Below, one piece after another: positions 17,283 through 29,277 of a stretch of DNA of 64,000 nt. The translations under genes and the position numbers were made by a program. The DNA comes from Symsagittifera roscoffensis (Eukaryota > Xenacoelomorpha > Acoela > Convolutidae): NCBI RefSeq assembly GCF_963678635.1, contig NC_087069.1:13042874-13106873 (forward strand). Reading direction: 5' to 3'. The notes under the pieces are model-generated. The model did not search any database and was not told the origin of the DNA. It was given only the letters and a program-made list of their open reading frames with translations. The first letter of the stretch is position 1. Every line of letters starts with the position of its first letter.

Positions 17283-18621
17283 TGTTACATTGTTCTTTCT
17301 AACCACAAAGTTTCATAGTTTTAATATTACAGGACAATAACAAGCAAGATTTCTGAAGGGAAGAGCATAGTAGGATAATTTTAGCTTGTTGGTTGGCAGG
17401 ACTGTCCTGCAAGCCAACACCTTTTAAATCTAATAGAAAAAGTTTTAATCGGGACATTGACACTGGAAGTCAGAAAATATGTTTTATCTTAGGTCATATC
17501 CTCAATGTGCAGATTAATGAGAGAATTTGAAGGCTATAGTGATGTAGTATGATGCCATTTTTATTCTGCAGTGAGTCGACGTGACGTGGATAAAAGTAAT
17601 TTCGTGCATTTTGTAAATTCTGTTCGATGACACTGTAACGATTTTACGAACATTGCGCGATTCAATGAGGACATTGACAGGACTGTCCGGGGAGTATGTG
17701 GCATTCGACCAGAATGGCCAAATTGCAATTTGTGCAGACTTCGAATTTTTAGCAGTAAGCCTTCCGGATTTGTGGTTATTAAGAACTAAGAACGTTATTG
17801 GAACGATTGACCAAACGGTGAGGGCTGGAATATTCTGGTGTTTTTAAATTTCAAAAATTCGAATTATGACGTCATTTTTCTGAGAAGCGTCAGAAACGGC
17901 CATTTTGGCTAGAAAGCGAGAAAAACAAGAACAACTTTATCAGCGATAGCGAACAGGACGAAAATCGAAATTAAAAACGACAAAGAACTACAGAATAGCA
18001 GAGGACGTTCCGAGTTGCAACTATTGTGCTGCTACAAAAGTTGCAAGGCCGTTGCGAACGACGGTGAAGGGTAAGAGACAGCCTTCCGGAATAGGAGAAA
18101 ATCAAGATTAACGAGCTTGATTCAGCGGATTCGTCAATCCGGAAGGGTAAAGGAACTGAAACTTTTATCCTGCCACGTAAAGTTTTAGCATCCTGTCATG
18201 TCCTGACTTGAATTTAATTGATATTTGGATTAGTTTTGACAAGGATGAGGTGCTAGGAGTTGGGGGGGGGGGGGAGAGGGTTGATCCATCTTCGATGGAG
18301 ATGATGATTTTTATCTACTGAACAAAAACAATAGTAATATAATAAGTAGTAACCCTGTTTTTAGGAGTGACCTCGTGGTCTGGGGATACTGAGACCCAGC
18401 CATGAGCTCACTATTTGCTTGTAATTAAGTTAATTTGAGCGTTCTGGTCGAAGCCGGAGAGCAGTAACGTTTTTGTCGACCCGATGTTAGAATGACCACC
18501 GAAAAGTACTGGCTTGGTAGAGACAGTGAAAAGCATGCAAAGCTCTGTTTAGACGTTAGCCAGTCGTCTTAAGACTTAGTTTTGTTATCCGTCGATATAT
18601 ATCTTCCGGGCGAATGTTACA
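17283..18621 (+). mobile_element. Candidate 3' LTR (1,339 bp)
   Basis: It starts TGTTACAT just after the purine tract and ends GAATGTTACA. The next base (18622) is the first base that matches the ~960 bp satellite (tatatcaaa, compare 19587, 20545 and 22473). The satellite was therefore interrupted exactly here, which fixes the 3' end of the element independently of the LTR prediction. Inside are a perfect TGACGTCA palindrome (17867-17874), a 13-G run (18262-18274), one TGTCCGGGGAG copy (17684-17694) and an imperfect hairpin around 17388-17418. The partner 5' LTR is outside the window, so LTR identity cannot be tested here. A small 64-codon frame (17653-17847) inside it is probably fortuitous. 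Confidence 0.6.
17867..17874. promoter_or_regulatory. TGACGTCA palindrome in the candidate LTR
   Basis: This is a perfect consensus cAMP-response/ATF element, the kind of bZIP site found in several retroviral and retrotransposon LTR promoters. It lies about 585 bp into the LTR, where U3 promoter elements are expected. One exact 8-mer in 1.3 kb could still be chance. Confidence 0.35.
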
Positions 18622-21600
18622 TATATCAAAAAATTTTACTATCAAAATTGATGAGTCTAATAGAAAAGTTACCGATCGACATGGTTGTATGAAAACAATA
18701 GTGTTGAATTTTTCAATGAAGTCTATCCATAAATGATTTACGTCAGTTTATAAACAGGGTTCAACAATAAGATTTCGCAACGGGGTTTCCTGCTATCTTG
18801 TTTGATTTCTTCATTTTTGATTGATTTGCTCGTTGTCTGGTGTACTGAGAGCTAATAGTAAAATTTCAGATTATATGCACTTTGAGCTATTTCAAATCAA
18901 GGCAAAGAAATCAATCTAGACTAACAAGAAACAATAGTTTACGGCTAAAAAAGCTAGATTACAAAAAATTTCCAATCAAATTACATCGAAATAAGAACCT
19001 GAAATTATCGTACGAAAAATTACAGGGTAGCACGCTGATACGCCACGGGTTAATATAAACGCTTGTCATACAATATTCTACGTGTGGAAACTAGTGTTTG
19101 ACCTATACAAAAAACTGTCCAATAACTCTTTGACTAGCATTTTTGGCAATGTGAAATTGTTTGAGAAGAATTTTTTCGCAGCCTGGAATTGTGTGATCAG
19201 CATTTTTTTGTATGAAAAAGTGTGAATATCCTTTGTTCCATCCTGTGATGAGTAATGAAATAGTTTTCCGCCAAATTTTAGAATTTTTTTCTGTAAAAAT
19301 GCCTGTCACACAGTTTTCAAAGCATAAAATTGTAAAACTAGCAATTTGAACGTTTGAAAACTTAAAACTCAGTTTTAATACAATTTTAGTTAGTGTATCG
19401 GCTTCAAAAATCCTCAGTTTTATTTATTAATTTTTTTGCTGATCTAGAAGAAAACACTACTCTTGAAAAAAAGCTAGTCAAACTATTTTCGAATTGTAGT
19501 ACCATCGTTTTTCAAAGCTCCATTTGTGAATTTGTCTATTTAGAATATTCCTTGTGTTCAGTTCAATTCGGTTTAGCAGTCTCTATTATATCAAAACTTT
19601 TTATTATCAAAATTGATGAGTCTTATAGAAAAGTTACCGTTTGACATAGTTGTATGAAGACAATAGTGTTAAATTTTTCAATGAAGTCTATCCATAAATG
19701 ATCTAGGTCAGTTTATAAACAGGGTTCAACAACAAGATTTCGCAACGAGGTTTCCGTTTGTTTTCTTCATTTTTGATTGATTTGTTCGTTGTCTGGTGTA
19801 ATGAGAGCTTATAGTAAAATTTCAGATTTTATGCATTTTGAGCTCTTTCAAATCAAGGCGAACAAATCGATCTAGACTAAAAAGAAACAATAGTTTCCGG
19901 CTAAAAAAGCTAGATTACAAAAAATTTCCAATCAAGTTACATCGAAATAAGAACCTGAAATTATCGTACGAAAAGTTACAGAGTAGCACGCTGATACGCC
20001 ACGGGATAATAAAAACGCTTGTCATACAAAATTTTACGTGTAGAAACTAGTGTTTGACCTATACAGAAAATTGTCCGATAACTCTTTGACTAGCATTTTT
20101 GGCAATGTGAAATTGTTTGTTTAGAAATTTTTTGCAGCATGGAAATGTGTGATCAGCATTTTTTCTGAATGAAAACGTGTGAGAAACCTTTGTTCCCTCA
20201 TGTGATGAGTAATGAAATACTTTTACGCCAAATTTTAGAATTTTTTCTGTAAAAATGCCTGTCACACTGTTTTCATAGCATTAAATTGTAAGACTAGCAT
20301 TTTCAACGTTTGAAAACTAAAAACTCAGTTTTAATACGATTATAGTTAGTGTATCAGCTTCAAAATCCTCAGTTTCAGTTATTAAATTTTTTGCTGATCT
20401 AGAAGAAAACACTACTTTTGAAAAAAAAGCTAGTCAAACTATTTTCGAAATTGCAGGACCATCGTTTTTCAATAGCTCCATTTGTGAATTTGTCTGATTA
20501 GAAAATTCCTTGTGTTCAGGTCAATTCCGTTTAGCAGTCTCTATTATATCAAAAATTTTTATTATCAAAATTGACGAGTCTTATAGAAACGTTACCGATC
20601 GACAGGGTTGTATGAAAACAATAGTGTTGAATTTTTCAATGAAGTTTATCCATAAATGATCTACGTCAGTTTAAAACAGGGTTCAACAACAAGATTTCGC
20701 AACGAGGTTTCCGTTTGTTTTCTTCATTTTTGATTGATTTGTTCGTTGTCTGGTGTACTGAGAGCTTATAGTAAATTTTCAGATTATATGCATTTTGATC
20801 TATTTCAAATCAAGGCAAATAAATCAATCTAGATTAACCAGAAACAATAGTTTACGGCTAAAAAAGCTAGATTACAAAAAAATTTCCGATCAAATTACAT
20901 CGAAACAAGAACCTGAAATTATCGTACAAAAAGTTACAGGGTAGCACGCTGATACGCCACGGTTTAATAAAAACGCTTGTCATACAATATTTTACGTGTG
21001 GAAACTAGTGTTTGACCTATACAGAAAATTGTCTGATAACTCTTTGACTAGCAATTTTGGCAACGTGAAATTGTTTGACTAGAATTTTTTTGCAGCCTGG
21101 AATTGTGTGATTAGCATTTTTCTTGTATGAAAAGGTGTGAGTATCCTCTGTTCCCTCCTGTGAAGAGTAATGAAATACTTTTCCGGCAAATTTTAGAATT
21201 TGTTTTTTGTAAAAGTGCCTGTCACACTGTTTTCATAGCATAAAATTGTAAGACTAGCATTTTTAACGTTTGAAAACTTAAAACTCAGTTTTTAATTTGA
21301 TTATAGTTAGGGTATCAGTTTCAAAAATCCTCAGTTTTATTTGTTAAATTTTTACTGATCCTGAAGAAAACACTACTTTTGAAAAAAAAACAGTCAAACT
21401 ATTTTCGTAATTGTAGGACCATCGTTTTTCAATAGCTCCACTTGTGAATTTGTCTGATTAGAATATTCCTTGTGTTCAGGTCAATATGGTTTAGCAGTCT
21501 CTATTCTATCAAAAAATTTTATAATCAAAATTGATGAGTCTTATAGAAAAGTTACCGATCGACATGGTTGTATGAAAACAATAGTGTTGAATTTTTCAAG

Positions 21601-22704
21601 GAAGTCTATCCATAAATGATCTACGTCAGTTTATAAACAGGGTCCAACAACAAGATTTCGCAACGGGGTTTCCGGCCATCTTGTTTGTTTTCTTCATTTT
21701 TGATTGATTTGTTCGTTGTCTGGTGATCTGAGAGCTTATAGTAAAATTTCAGATTACATGCGTTTTGAGCTATTTCAAATCAAGGCAAATAAATCAATCT
21801 AGACTAACAAGAAACAAAAAATTACGGCTAAAAAAGCTAGAATACAAAAAATTTCCAATCAAATTACATCGAAATAAGAACCTGAAATTATCGTACGAAA
21901 AGTTACAGGGTAGCACGCTGACACGCCACGGGTCAATAAAAACGCTTGTCATACAATATTCTACGTGTAGAAACTAGTGTTTGACCTATACAGAAAATTG
22001 TCCGATAACTCTTTGACTAGCATTTTTGGCAATATGAAATTGTTTGACTAGAAATTTTTCGCAGCCTGAAATTGTGTGATCAGCATTTTTTTTGTATGAA
22101 AAAGTGTGAGTATCCTTTGTTCCCTCTTGTGATGAGTAATGAAATACTTTTCCGCCAAATTTTAGAACTTTTTACTGTAAAAATGCCTGTCACACAGTTT
22201 TCATAGCATAAAATTGTAAGAATAGCATTTTTAACGTTTGAAAACTTAAAACTCAGTTTCAATACGATTATAGTTAGTGCATCAGCTTCGAAAATCCTCA
22301 GTTTTAGTTATTAATTTTTTTTGCTGACCTAGAAGAAAACACTACTTTTGAAAAAAAAGCTAGTCAAACTATTTTCGAAATTGCAGTACCATCGTTTCTC
22401 AAAGCTCCATTTGTGAATTTGTCTGATTAGAATATTCCTTGTGTTCAGGTCAATTCAGTTTAGCAGTCTCTATTATATCAAAAATTTTTATTATCAAAAT
22501 TGATGAGTCTTATAGAAAAGTTACCGATTGACATAGTTGTATGAAGACAATAGTGTTAAATTTTTCAATGAAGTCTATCCATAGGTCAGTTTATAAACAG
22601 GATTCAACAACAAGATTTCGCAATGGGGTTTCCGGCTATCTTGTTTGTTTTCTTCATTTTTGATTGATTTGTTCGTTTTCTGGTGTACTGAGAGCTTGTA
22701 GTAA
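18622..22704. repeat. ~960 bp satellite, about 4.25 tandem copies
   Basis: Homologous anchor points (tatatcaaa followed by a conserved block) lie at 18622, 19587, 20545, 21505 and 22473, giving periods of 965, 958, 960 and 968 bp. Copies differ by scattered substitutions and small indels (roughly a few percent by eye). The left edge is cut by the giant element and the array fades into unrelated sequence at about 22705. Short open frames inside recur from copy to copy only because the units are similar; they contain stops in other copies, so there is no gene. Confidence 0.9.
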
Positions 22705-25693
22705 AAAAAAACTCGATTGTTGCAACTAGCCGAATGTTGTTTAGACTTCTTAATTATAACGAGTTTAAAATCACTGACTTAATGCAAAAATGAGCATTTG
22801 AAAACTTTTTTTTGTCAAAAGAAAACCGATTTGATATGTCGACAAACGGATGAAGTTTCAAAAAAGATGCCATAATTAATATTTCATATTTCATTAACAA
22901 ACAAACAAACAAACAAACAAACATGAAAACAAAGAACTCAAATTTTTTCTGCTAATAAGGTGGAGCTGGGCATGATCATGTACTCACCAATCGATGCAAT
23001 TTTCAAGTGTCTCGCCTCTTTCCAATGCTTTCTTTTTTGAAAACAATATTTTAAAATATATTCGCTTTCATGTTTTAATAAATCAGTAGCAATCATCAAC
23101 TGTTATAAATACATCGAGACAACAACATAAAGGCGGTTAAGCTTGTCGACCATTGTCTCTATTTAAAAACGCAACCAGGAATTTGGGCGCGAGAATATCT
23201 AATCAATCAACTATGAGCTGACATGTTACTGAAAAAAAAACACCCATATAGGTTTAAATCGTCAAACAACCCCACTAACTCTCTAAAAACCTGTCGCTGA
23301 AAGGGGCACAAGTCGCTGCTGATAATGAGATAACGACACACTCCCGTCGAAAGTCAAGGTGGTGATGCTTTGTTGGGAAGTGAACACAGGAAAAGATTAT
23401 CTCTATAACCCTTTCATTCGCCCCTTCTCTCTTTTTTCCCCTGTGATTCCAGATACAACTGTTTCCCTGTCTTGGTATGGTCATTTTTAAAAACCATGCG
23501 ATTCAACTTGCGCTACTTTTTTAAATCTATGAAATCAATTGTATAAAACAATCATCATCAAGACTTTAACTTATTGGTAATAAATTTCCAGAGAAAAATT
23601 TAAATTTATTTGAAATTTTGAACATTTCTCTGAAAAGTTAAGTTCAAATTTTGTTACAAGAATAACAAAACTGTGCATGTATATCGAGTGGAAATATGGT
23701 TTATTCTCTCAGGGGCTCGATCCCATATCACCGCCCAAAATTCCCCCTCGACACTTTTAAAGGCGCGAGTTATATTAAGGGTAGCGCACGTAAAAAAAAA
23801 CGCTATTTCTTTGTCAAAACTTTTTTTTAAAAAGTTCCACAAACGACCTTTTCGGCCCTTTTTCAAAAATTTGCTTACGGTGCAGTTTATTTTGGCAAAA
23901 CAGGGGCGTTATAAAATGACGGGAATGCTCGAAACATACATCAGGCCGACTAAAAAAGTCGACAAATATCTTGATAGTTTTTGGAGTGCCTCATCAAAAA
24001 ACAAGGCAGACCCATGTTTATTATTTATAAATCACGATGCTCGAGAGTTTGTCACATTGACTGATTGGAAACCCATTTTTTCAGATTTTTCAGAAGAAAG
24101 AGATAAATCATCATAGCCAGAAAGTGAGAGTGATGTTTATGAATGATTGGGATAAAAGGTAAAAAAGATTCCATCCAAAGATAACCAGTGGGAATTGAAA
24201 CGCTTTCATAAACACGCTTCTAACTGTTAATGCAGTTTTGATAGCGCAGGAAATAAGCGCTATATTTATCTGGATTTTATAAAACTCTGAAAAACATATT
24301 AGGTTAAATTTGCTGCTCCAAATTCGTTTGATCTGACAAAAACATTTTTTTTTCGGGCAAAAATCATTAACAAAAACAGAATTTTGGCCTCAAAAGTTAT
24401 AAAAACGTTAAGAGGTCATTTTTGAGTGACTTGAAATACAAAATTGACTGCTCTTTTTATCGGTTATGAAAACCATCGTCGAGACGTATTTTTTCGGGTC
24501 GATTAAATTACAGCGAAAGTGTTAACCTATGTGTTGCCAACAAACGCGATTAGTAATTTGAAACATCGAGTCGAAAATTGAAGAAAAAAAAAATCTAAAT
24601 CGTCTCAAAAAAAACAAACGACCCAATCCCATGAACTCTTAATACCTGTTATTATCAAAAAGAGTCTTGTTTGGCATGAAGCTACAATGAACACTACGTG
24701 CAACTACTAAGACACTAGCACAAAAAATCGTAAGCCGACAAAATTTGAGCAGACAAACGAAAAACGACAATTCAATTTTTACCGGAAATTTGTTCACTTT
24801 TAAACATACTAAAAAAAGTCCTGCCGAGATTCTTTTGAAATAAGCCTTAGATCACCGAGGATTATTTTTTATCGAGTTCTTATTTATGGCTAGAAACTCT
24901 AACATAGAAATAACAAGGAATCAGCCATTACGAGGGTTGTAAGTTCAACCCGGGCCTGCAATTAAATTGAGTCAATGAACTCTTCTTTCATGAGTAATCC
25001 ATTGTTCCTCGCAGTAGGGAACGGAAAGACTTCAGGGGCGAAATGACCCGAAAATCTTTTAATGGTATGAAAAGCGGATTGAGAGTTGACGTCTTTTCAT
25101 AGGGAAGTAATCTGCATCTTGATGAGTCATTAAATGAGGCATGCTAACATAACGGGAAATCATAAGCCGTTATCTTTCATTCGCAAATCTGTGAATTTTT
25201 GAAGAAAAAAAGGGCGTGGAAGGCGCCGTTGGTTTTTGATTTCTGCAGAGCATGGAATAATTTGTTATCAGGTTATTTTCTTGCTTCTAATTTTTGATTT
25301 TGAATGGTTTTAAAACACCCATTATAAATTCGATGTCCTGTTTTTTTTTGTAAAATCAGTGTAGTTTTGACCCATTAAGTTAGGCTTAGTAAAAATATGG
25401 TGGCCATTTTCGATAGAATCATCCATAGTTATGCTACAATTGCATTAGAATCATCTTGGTTTAAAAGCACAGTTAACGTGACCAGGGAACTAAACTATAC
25501 ATTTGACAAATTTTGACAAAATTATAATACAAAATCGCTTTCTCAAAGCAATAAAGTACGATAGAGAAATAGCTATTCGGTCAGATTTTGAGACAGTTTT
25601 CTTTTGATGTTTTGGTTCAAATAACTCCCTTTTTTATGATGACATGCCGAATTTAAAACGGAAGAAGGTTATAAATTTTGTGGAGCCGTGTGA
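22705..25693. other. AT-rich intergenic DNA without a convincing gene
   Basis: Begins with an A-rich stretch and holds a (CAAA)n microsatellite at about 22896-22922. An open frame at 23673-24116 (147 codons, + strand, basic and Phe/Lys-rich) is the longest here. It has no recognised motif and an A/T-driven composition, so it is not called as a gene. The rest shows poly-A/poly-T runs and nothing I can identify. Confidence 0.5.
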
Positions 25694-25893
25694 NNNNNNN
25701 NNNNNNNNNNNNNNNNNNNNNNNNNNNNNNNNNNNNNNNNNNNNNNNNNNNNNNNNNNNNNNNNNNNNNNNNNNNNNNNNNNNNNNNNNNNNNNNNNNNN
25801 NNNNNNNNNNNNNNNNNNNNNNNNNNNNNNNNNNNNNNNNNNNNNNNNNNNNNNNNNNNNNNNNNNNNNNNNNNNNNNNNNNNNNNNNNNNNN
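25694..25893. other. Assembly gap, 200 Ns
   Basis: Exactly 200 undetermined bases; a round number suggests a placeholder and not a measured distance. Features on either side cannot be assumed contiguous. Open frames drawn through it are artefacts. Confidence 0.99.
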
Positions 25894-27760
25894 ATACTGA
25901 AAGTTTTTTGCATCTTAACCCTGAAGATTGCAAAAACCTATTACAACGATTTAAAAAAAAACCACAAAAAAAGGCACAGATCGTAAATCAGTAAAACTTT
26001 CAAGTCTTATCAGACTCTGCGCATTATGCAGAGCTTGAACGACAACAGAACATATTAAGTTAGACAATCAGTATCCGTACCACGGCGCACAATGGACGTT
26101 TAACTTATGATTTACATGACAAAAAATGGATCTCATACCTTAGAATCACTAATCTCTCGAACTGTAAAGCCGACACAAAAAATAAAAGCTATCAAGAAAT
26201 TAAGTTTTTTGATTGGAAAACTCATTTAGAAAAAGTACGAATAACACATGATTTAAGAAAACACGCCTACTTTGTAAAATGATCAAGGCTTTTGCAATCC
26301 TACCACTCGAACACAACCAACCATTATTTGGTTCCCTGAAGACAGATGTATCACATTTCAGGTTGGTAAAGTCCATGCAAGAATGATAAAATTTCACCAA
26401 AATTTTTTTTTGAATCAATTCTTTTTGAAACAGCCAACGCTCAAACAGTTAGATCCAATAAGCAAAAATATAACAAATTTAACGGTTTTGGAAAACAGTT
26501 AACGCGTTTCAAAAATTACCCTGAAACAGAAGTAGCTTGTAAATAACCAAAACCCGTTTTCAAAACACGAAGTTTAAAAATGTTTGTCGAAAACGAAGGA
26601 GGTTTCTACATGAAAAATTTGAAATTGATTTTAACCCAGCACACCCGTATCAAAACCGCAAAAAGAAAAATCTTATATCCCAGAAAACATTTTAAACAAA
26701 ACACGGGAAATCCTGGCGGTAAGTTTCGCCCAGAAGATAAAGATTTCAATAAATATCACTCTCTGAGTTAGAAACACTTCATCATCTATGTGAAATTGAA
26801 AGTACACAAATACTACAATCACCCGCTCAGCAGTCTTAAAAATACCGTATGCAGGATTTTTATGATCAAGCAACAGATCTAACTTCATCAATTATCCTAT
26901 GTATCGTGAAAATCCTTAAGTATTACATATACGGTAAAAAAAAGTTTCACCACTAACTGTTTTTGAAGATAAAAGATGTTACAAACGAATCCCTATATTC
27001 TATAAAAAAAATATATAATTTGTAGATACACTGTCACGACGTACATACTTGGGATACAGCTTTCCCACGTGGATCTGAAAATAGCCACAATTTATGACAG
27101 CTAAGCGCAAACGAAGATAAATTTTATCTTCTTACACCATACCCTTCAACAATGCTACCATTAAAGAAATTTTCATTCGAAAGCATACGCGCTTAAGCTC
27201 GCAATCCTAACTTAGACTTAAATCATTTGGTATTTATTCTAGATCAGATATACAACATCTTATTAGAACACAACAATTTCAACAACTCACAAAATCAGAT
27301 ACAATACAAATAAAGTCAATTGACCAAATCTTACGAAAATTCGCTGAATCAGCAGGCTTCCCAAACATTCACACACAAGATTACAGCGAATACTTTAACG
27401 ATTTTAAAGATTACACATATCTTAACGGTGAAAAGTGCCGTCCACAAAATATTTTGCCACTCAATATCTTCATTTTTGTCAATCTAAAAGATGAACTCCT
27501 AGCTTGTAGGATGGCCCTACTAATTATTAGAAAGATTGACTATATTATACGCCATATTCAATTTTTTTGGATAACTTTCTCACTAATAAATGCAATTTAT
27601 ACCACATGTGCAAGACATTCACAAGTGAAAAAACAAACAATTGAAGAAGATATTTTATTTGTAGGATTTTTTGGAATATTTTCCCCCTCAATTAAAAAAA
27701 TTCTCCTTCTCCTTGACGATCAACAAATTAGCGAATACAAAAAAAAAACTATCTAAAACA
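25894..27760 (+). pseudogene. Unrecognised decayed coding-like region
   Basis: Several stretches read as protein-like in a common + frame broken by single stops, for example SDSAHYAELERQQ, ISYLRITNLSN and FFDWKTHLEKVRITHD (all between 25990 and 26280). Further pieces lie at 26580-26771 and 27230-27756 (SIDQILRKFAESAGFP, NIHTQDYSEYFNDF). The + strand is rich in A and C, like the LINE-associated repeats further right. I do not recognise the family. A relic of a retroelement polyprotein is likely from context only. It starts at the assembly gap, so its upstream part is missing. Confidence 0.3.
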
Positions 27761-28238
27761 TCAAATGACAATTCACAAGACAATATAAATTCATGAAAAT
27801 GCATATGAAACTTCACAAGACAGTATAATTCCAACACCTACAGCACCAAACGATTTACACAGTCTACAACGTAATCACTCTTTATCTTAAGTGCCACGAA
27901 ATTATAGGAACGCACTAGCAATCACGAAAACACTTCTCAAGGGTAGTAGCTTCCACGAAGTCCGGAATCTCACATTGTACTCCACCAGTCAAAATTGGCG
28001 GCACGTTTGAGCAAAGTGTAGAACAACAAAACAAAAAAAAATCCGTTCTCAAAACAACCATCTTTTTAGCTCACGATGAGCCGACAGATTGGATCCCTCA
28101 ACCGTTCTCTTTGCTCCCCACACAACCTCTAACGCAAATCTTCTCGACGAACCAACACAAACAGTTTTTAAAAACATCTCTAAACTTTACAAGTCAGATG
28201 TAGAAACTTCCGACAACTTCTTCGATCCAGAACCGAGC

Positions 28239-28776
28239 TTGGCTAATTTTCCGCAACCACCCTTCCAGCCCTTACTCCCCAACCTTCCAATGAAACCTAT
28301 CCTTCCGCTCTTCATACACTGATACTACCCCTAACCTTTCCCCGATGTCAAGCCATAACCCGGTGCACCTAGCCCTATGATAGATATAGCCTTTGAACCC
28401 TATGACCAATATAGCATGAATTAGATAGTTTTATAACACAACAACAACACTTTCATACCACAAACAATGCTTTAACAATTAATCAACTAACACACTCTGC
28501 CTAAACCTCAATTCACTCAGCCCATACAGCACCCACCAGAGCAGATAGAGTTTTTAAACGAAAACACCCCAACCAATCTACTTAATTCCTCATTAACCGT
28601 CCCCGATCACCCAACTATATGCCCTTCTCCCACAACACAATAACACTAACGAGTTTTTAGTTCATAATTTACCATTTTTCCTACAATATACATACTATGT
28701 GACCACCAACTTTTAAATAGTTTGTTTTCAAATAAAATATGCCTTGTACGAGGTCAAGATTGGCCTCAAAGAATCA
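28239..28776 (+). repeat. LINE 5' UTR monomer 1 (538 bp), ending inside the ORF1 start
   Basis: First of two direct tandem repeats with a 538 bp period (anchor ccgcaaccac at 28251 and 28789). It runs through the 5' UTR and the first 38 bases of ORF1 (ATG at 28739), then jumps back to the 5' UTR (junction after aatca at 28776). It therefore carries an abortive ORF1 start. This is the arrangement seen in tandem 5' UTR promoter monomers of some LINEs. Confidence 0.8.
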
Positions 28777-29277
28777 GTGGCTAACTTTCCGCAACCACCC
28801 TTCCAGCCCTTACTCCCGAACCTTCCAATGAAACCTATCCTTCCCCTCTTCATACACTGATACTACACTTAACCTTTCCCCGATGTCAAGCGAAAACCCG
28901 GTGCACCTAGCCCTATGATAGATATAGCCTTTGAACCCTATGACCAATATAGCATGAATTAGATAATTTTATAACACAACAACAACACTTTCATACCACA
29001 AACAATGCTTTAACAATTAATCAACTAACAAACTCTGCCTAAACCTCAATTCACTCAGCCAATACAGCACCCACCAGAGCAGATAGAGTTTTTAAACGAA
29101 AACACCCCAACCAATCTACTCAATTCCTCATTAACCGTCACCGATCACCCAGCTATATGCCCTTCACCCACAGCACAATAACACTAACGAGTTTTTAGTT
29201 CATAATTTACCATTTTTCCCACAATATACACAGTATGTGACCACCAACTTATTAAATAGTTAGTTTTCAAATAAAAT
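28777..29277 (+). repeat. LINE 5' UTR monomer 2, leading into ORF1
   Basis: Second copy of the 538 bp unit, highly similar to monomer 1 and leading into the ATG at 29278. Related but more diverged copies occur at about 35900-36425 and 42828-43338 within the associated R repeats, not followed by ORF1. Confidence 0.8.

Larger units (their letters stand above)
1..18621 (+). mobile_element. Giant Ty3/gypsy-type LTR retrotransposon, 5' end outside the window
   Basis: One insertion explains the first 18.6 kb. Seen directly: gag, protease, reverse transcriptase, RNase H and integrase in the Ty3/gypsy order (RT-RH-IN), then a second giant coding unit, a short untranslated stretch, a purine tract and a candidate 3' LTR that ends where satellite DNA begins. 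All long frames are on the + strand, with similar base composition, richer in G+C than the AT-rich flanks. The 5' LTR, primer-binding site and N-terminus of gag lie upstream of base 1, so the full element should be near or above 20 kb. Most Ty3/gypsy elements are about 5-8 kb, although giant ones such as plant Ogre and planarian Burro are known. The copy is inactive: reading frames are broken many times. Treating both polyproteins as one element is an inference from shared strand, composition and the single 3' boundary; a nested insertion is less likely because no LTR is seen between them. Confidence 0.75.

Noticed and set aside
19838-22262. Repeated ~60-83-codon frames in the satellite
   Set aside because: They recur with the repeat unit, differ in start and end between copies, and are interrupted in other units; composition is Lys/Asn/Phe-driven by AT content.
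23673-24116. 147-codon open frame as a gene
   Set aside because: No motif, no clear splice or promoter context, and residue use follows local A/T runs.
25634-25994. Four open frames spanning the Ns
   Set aside because: They exist only because undetermined bases cannot contain a stop.
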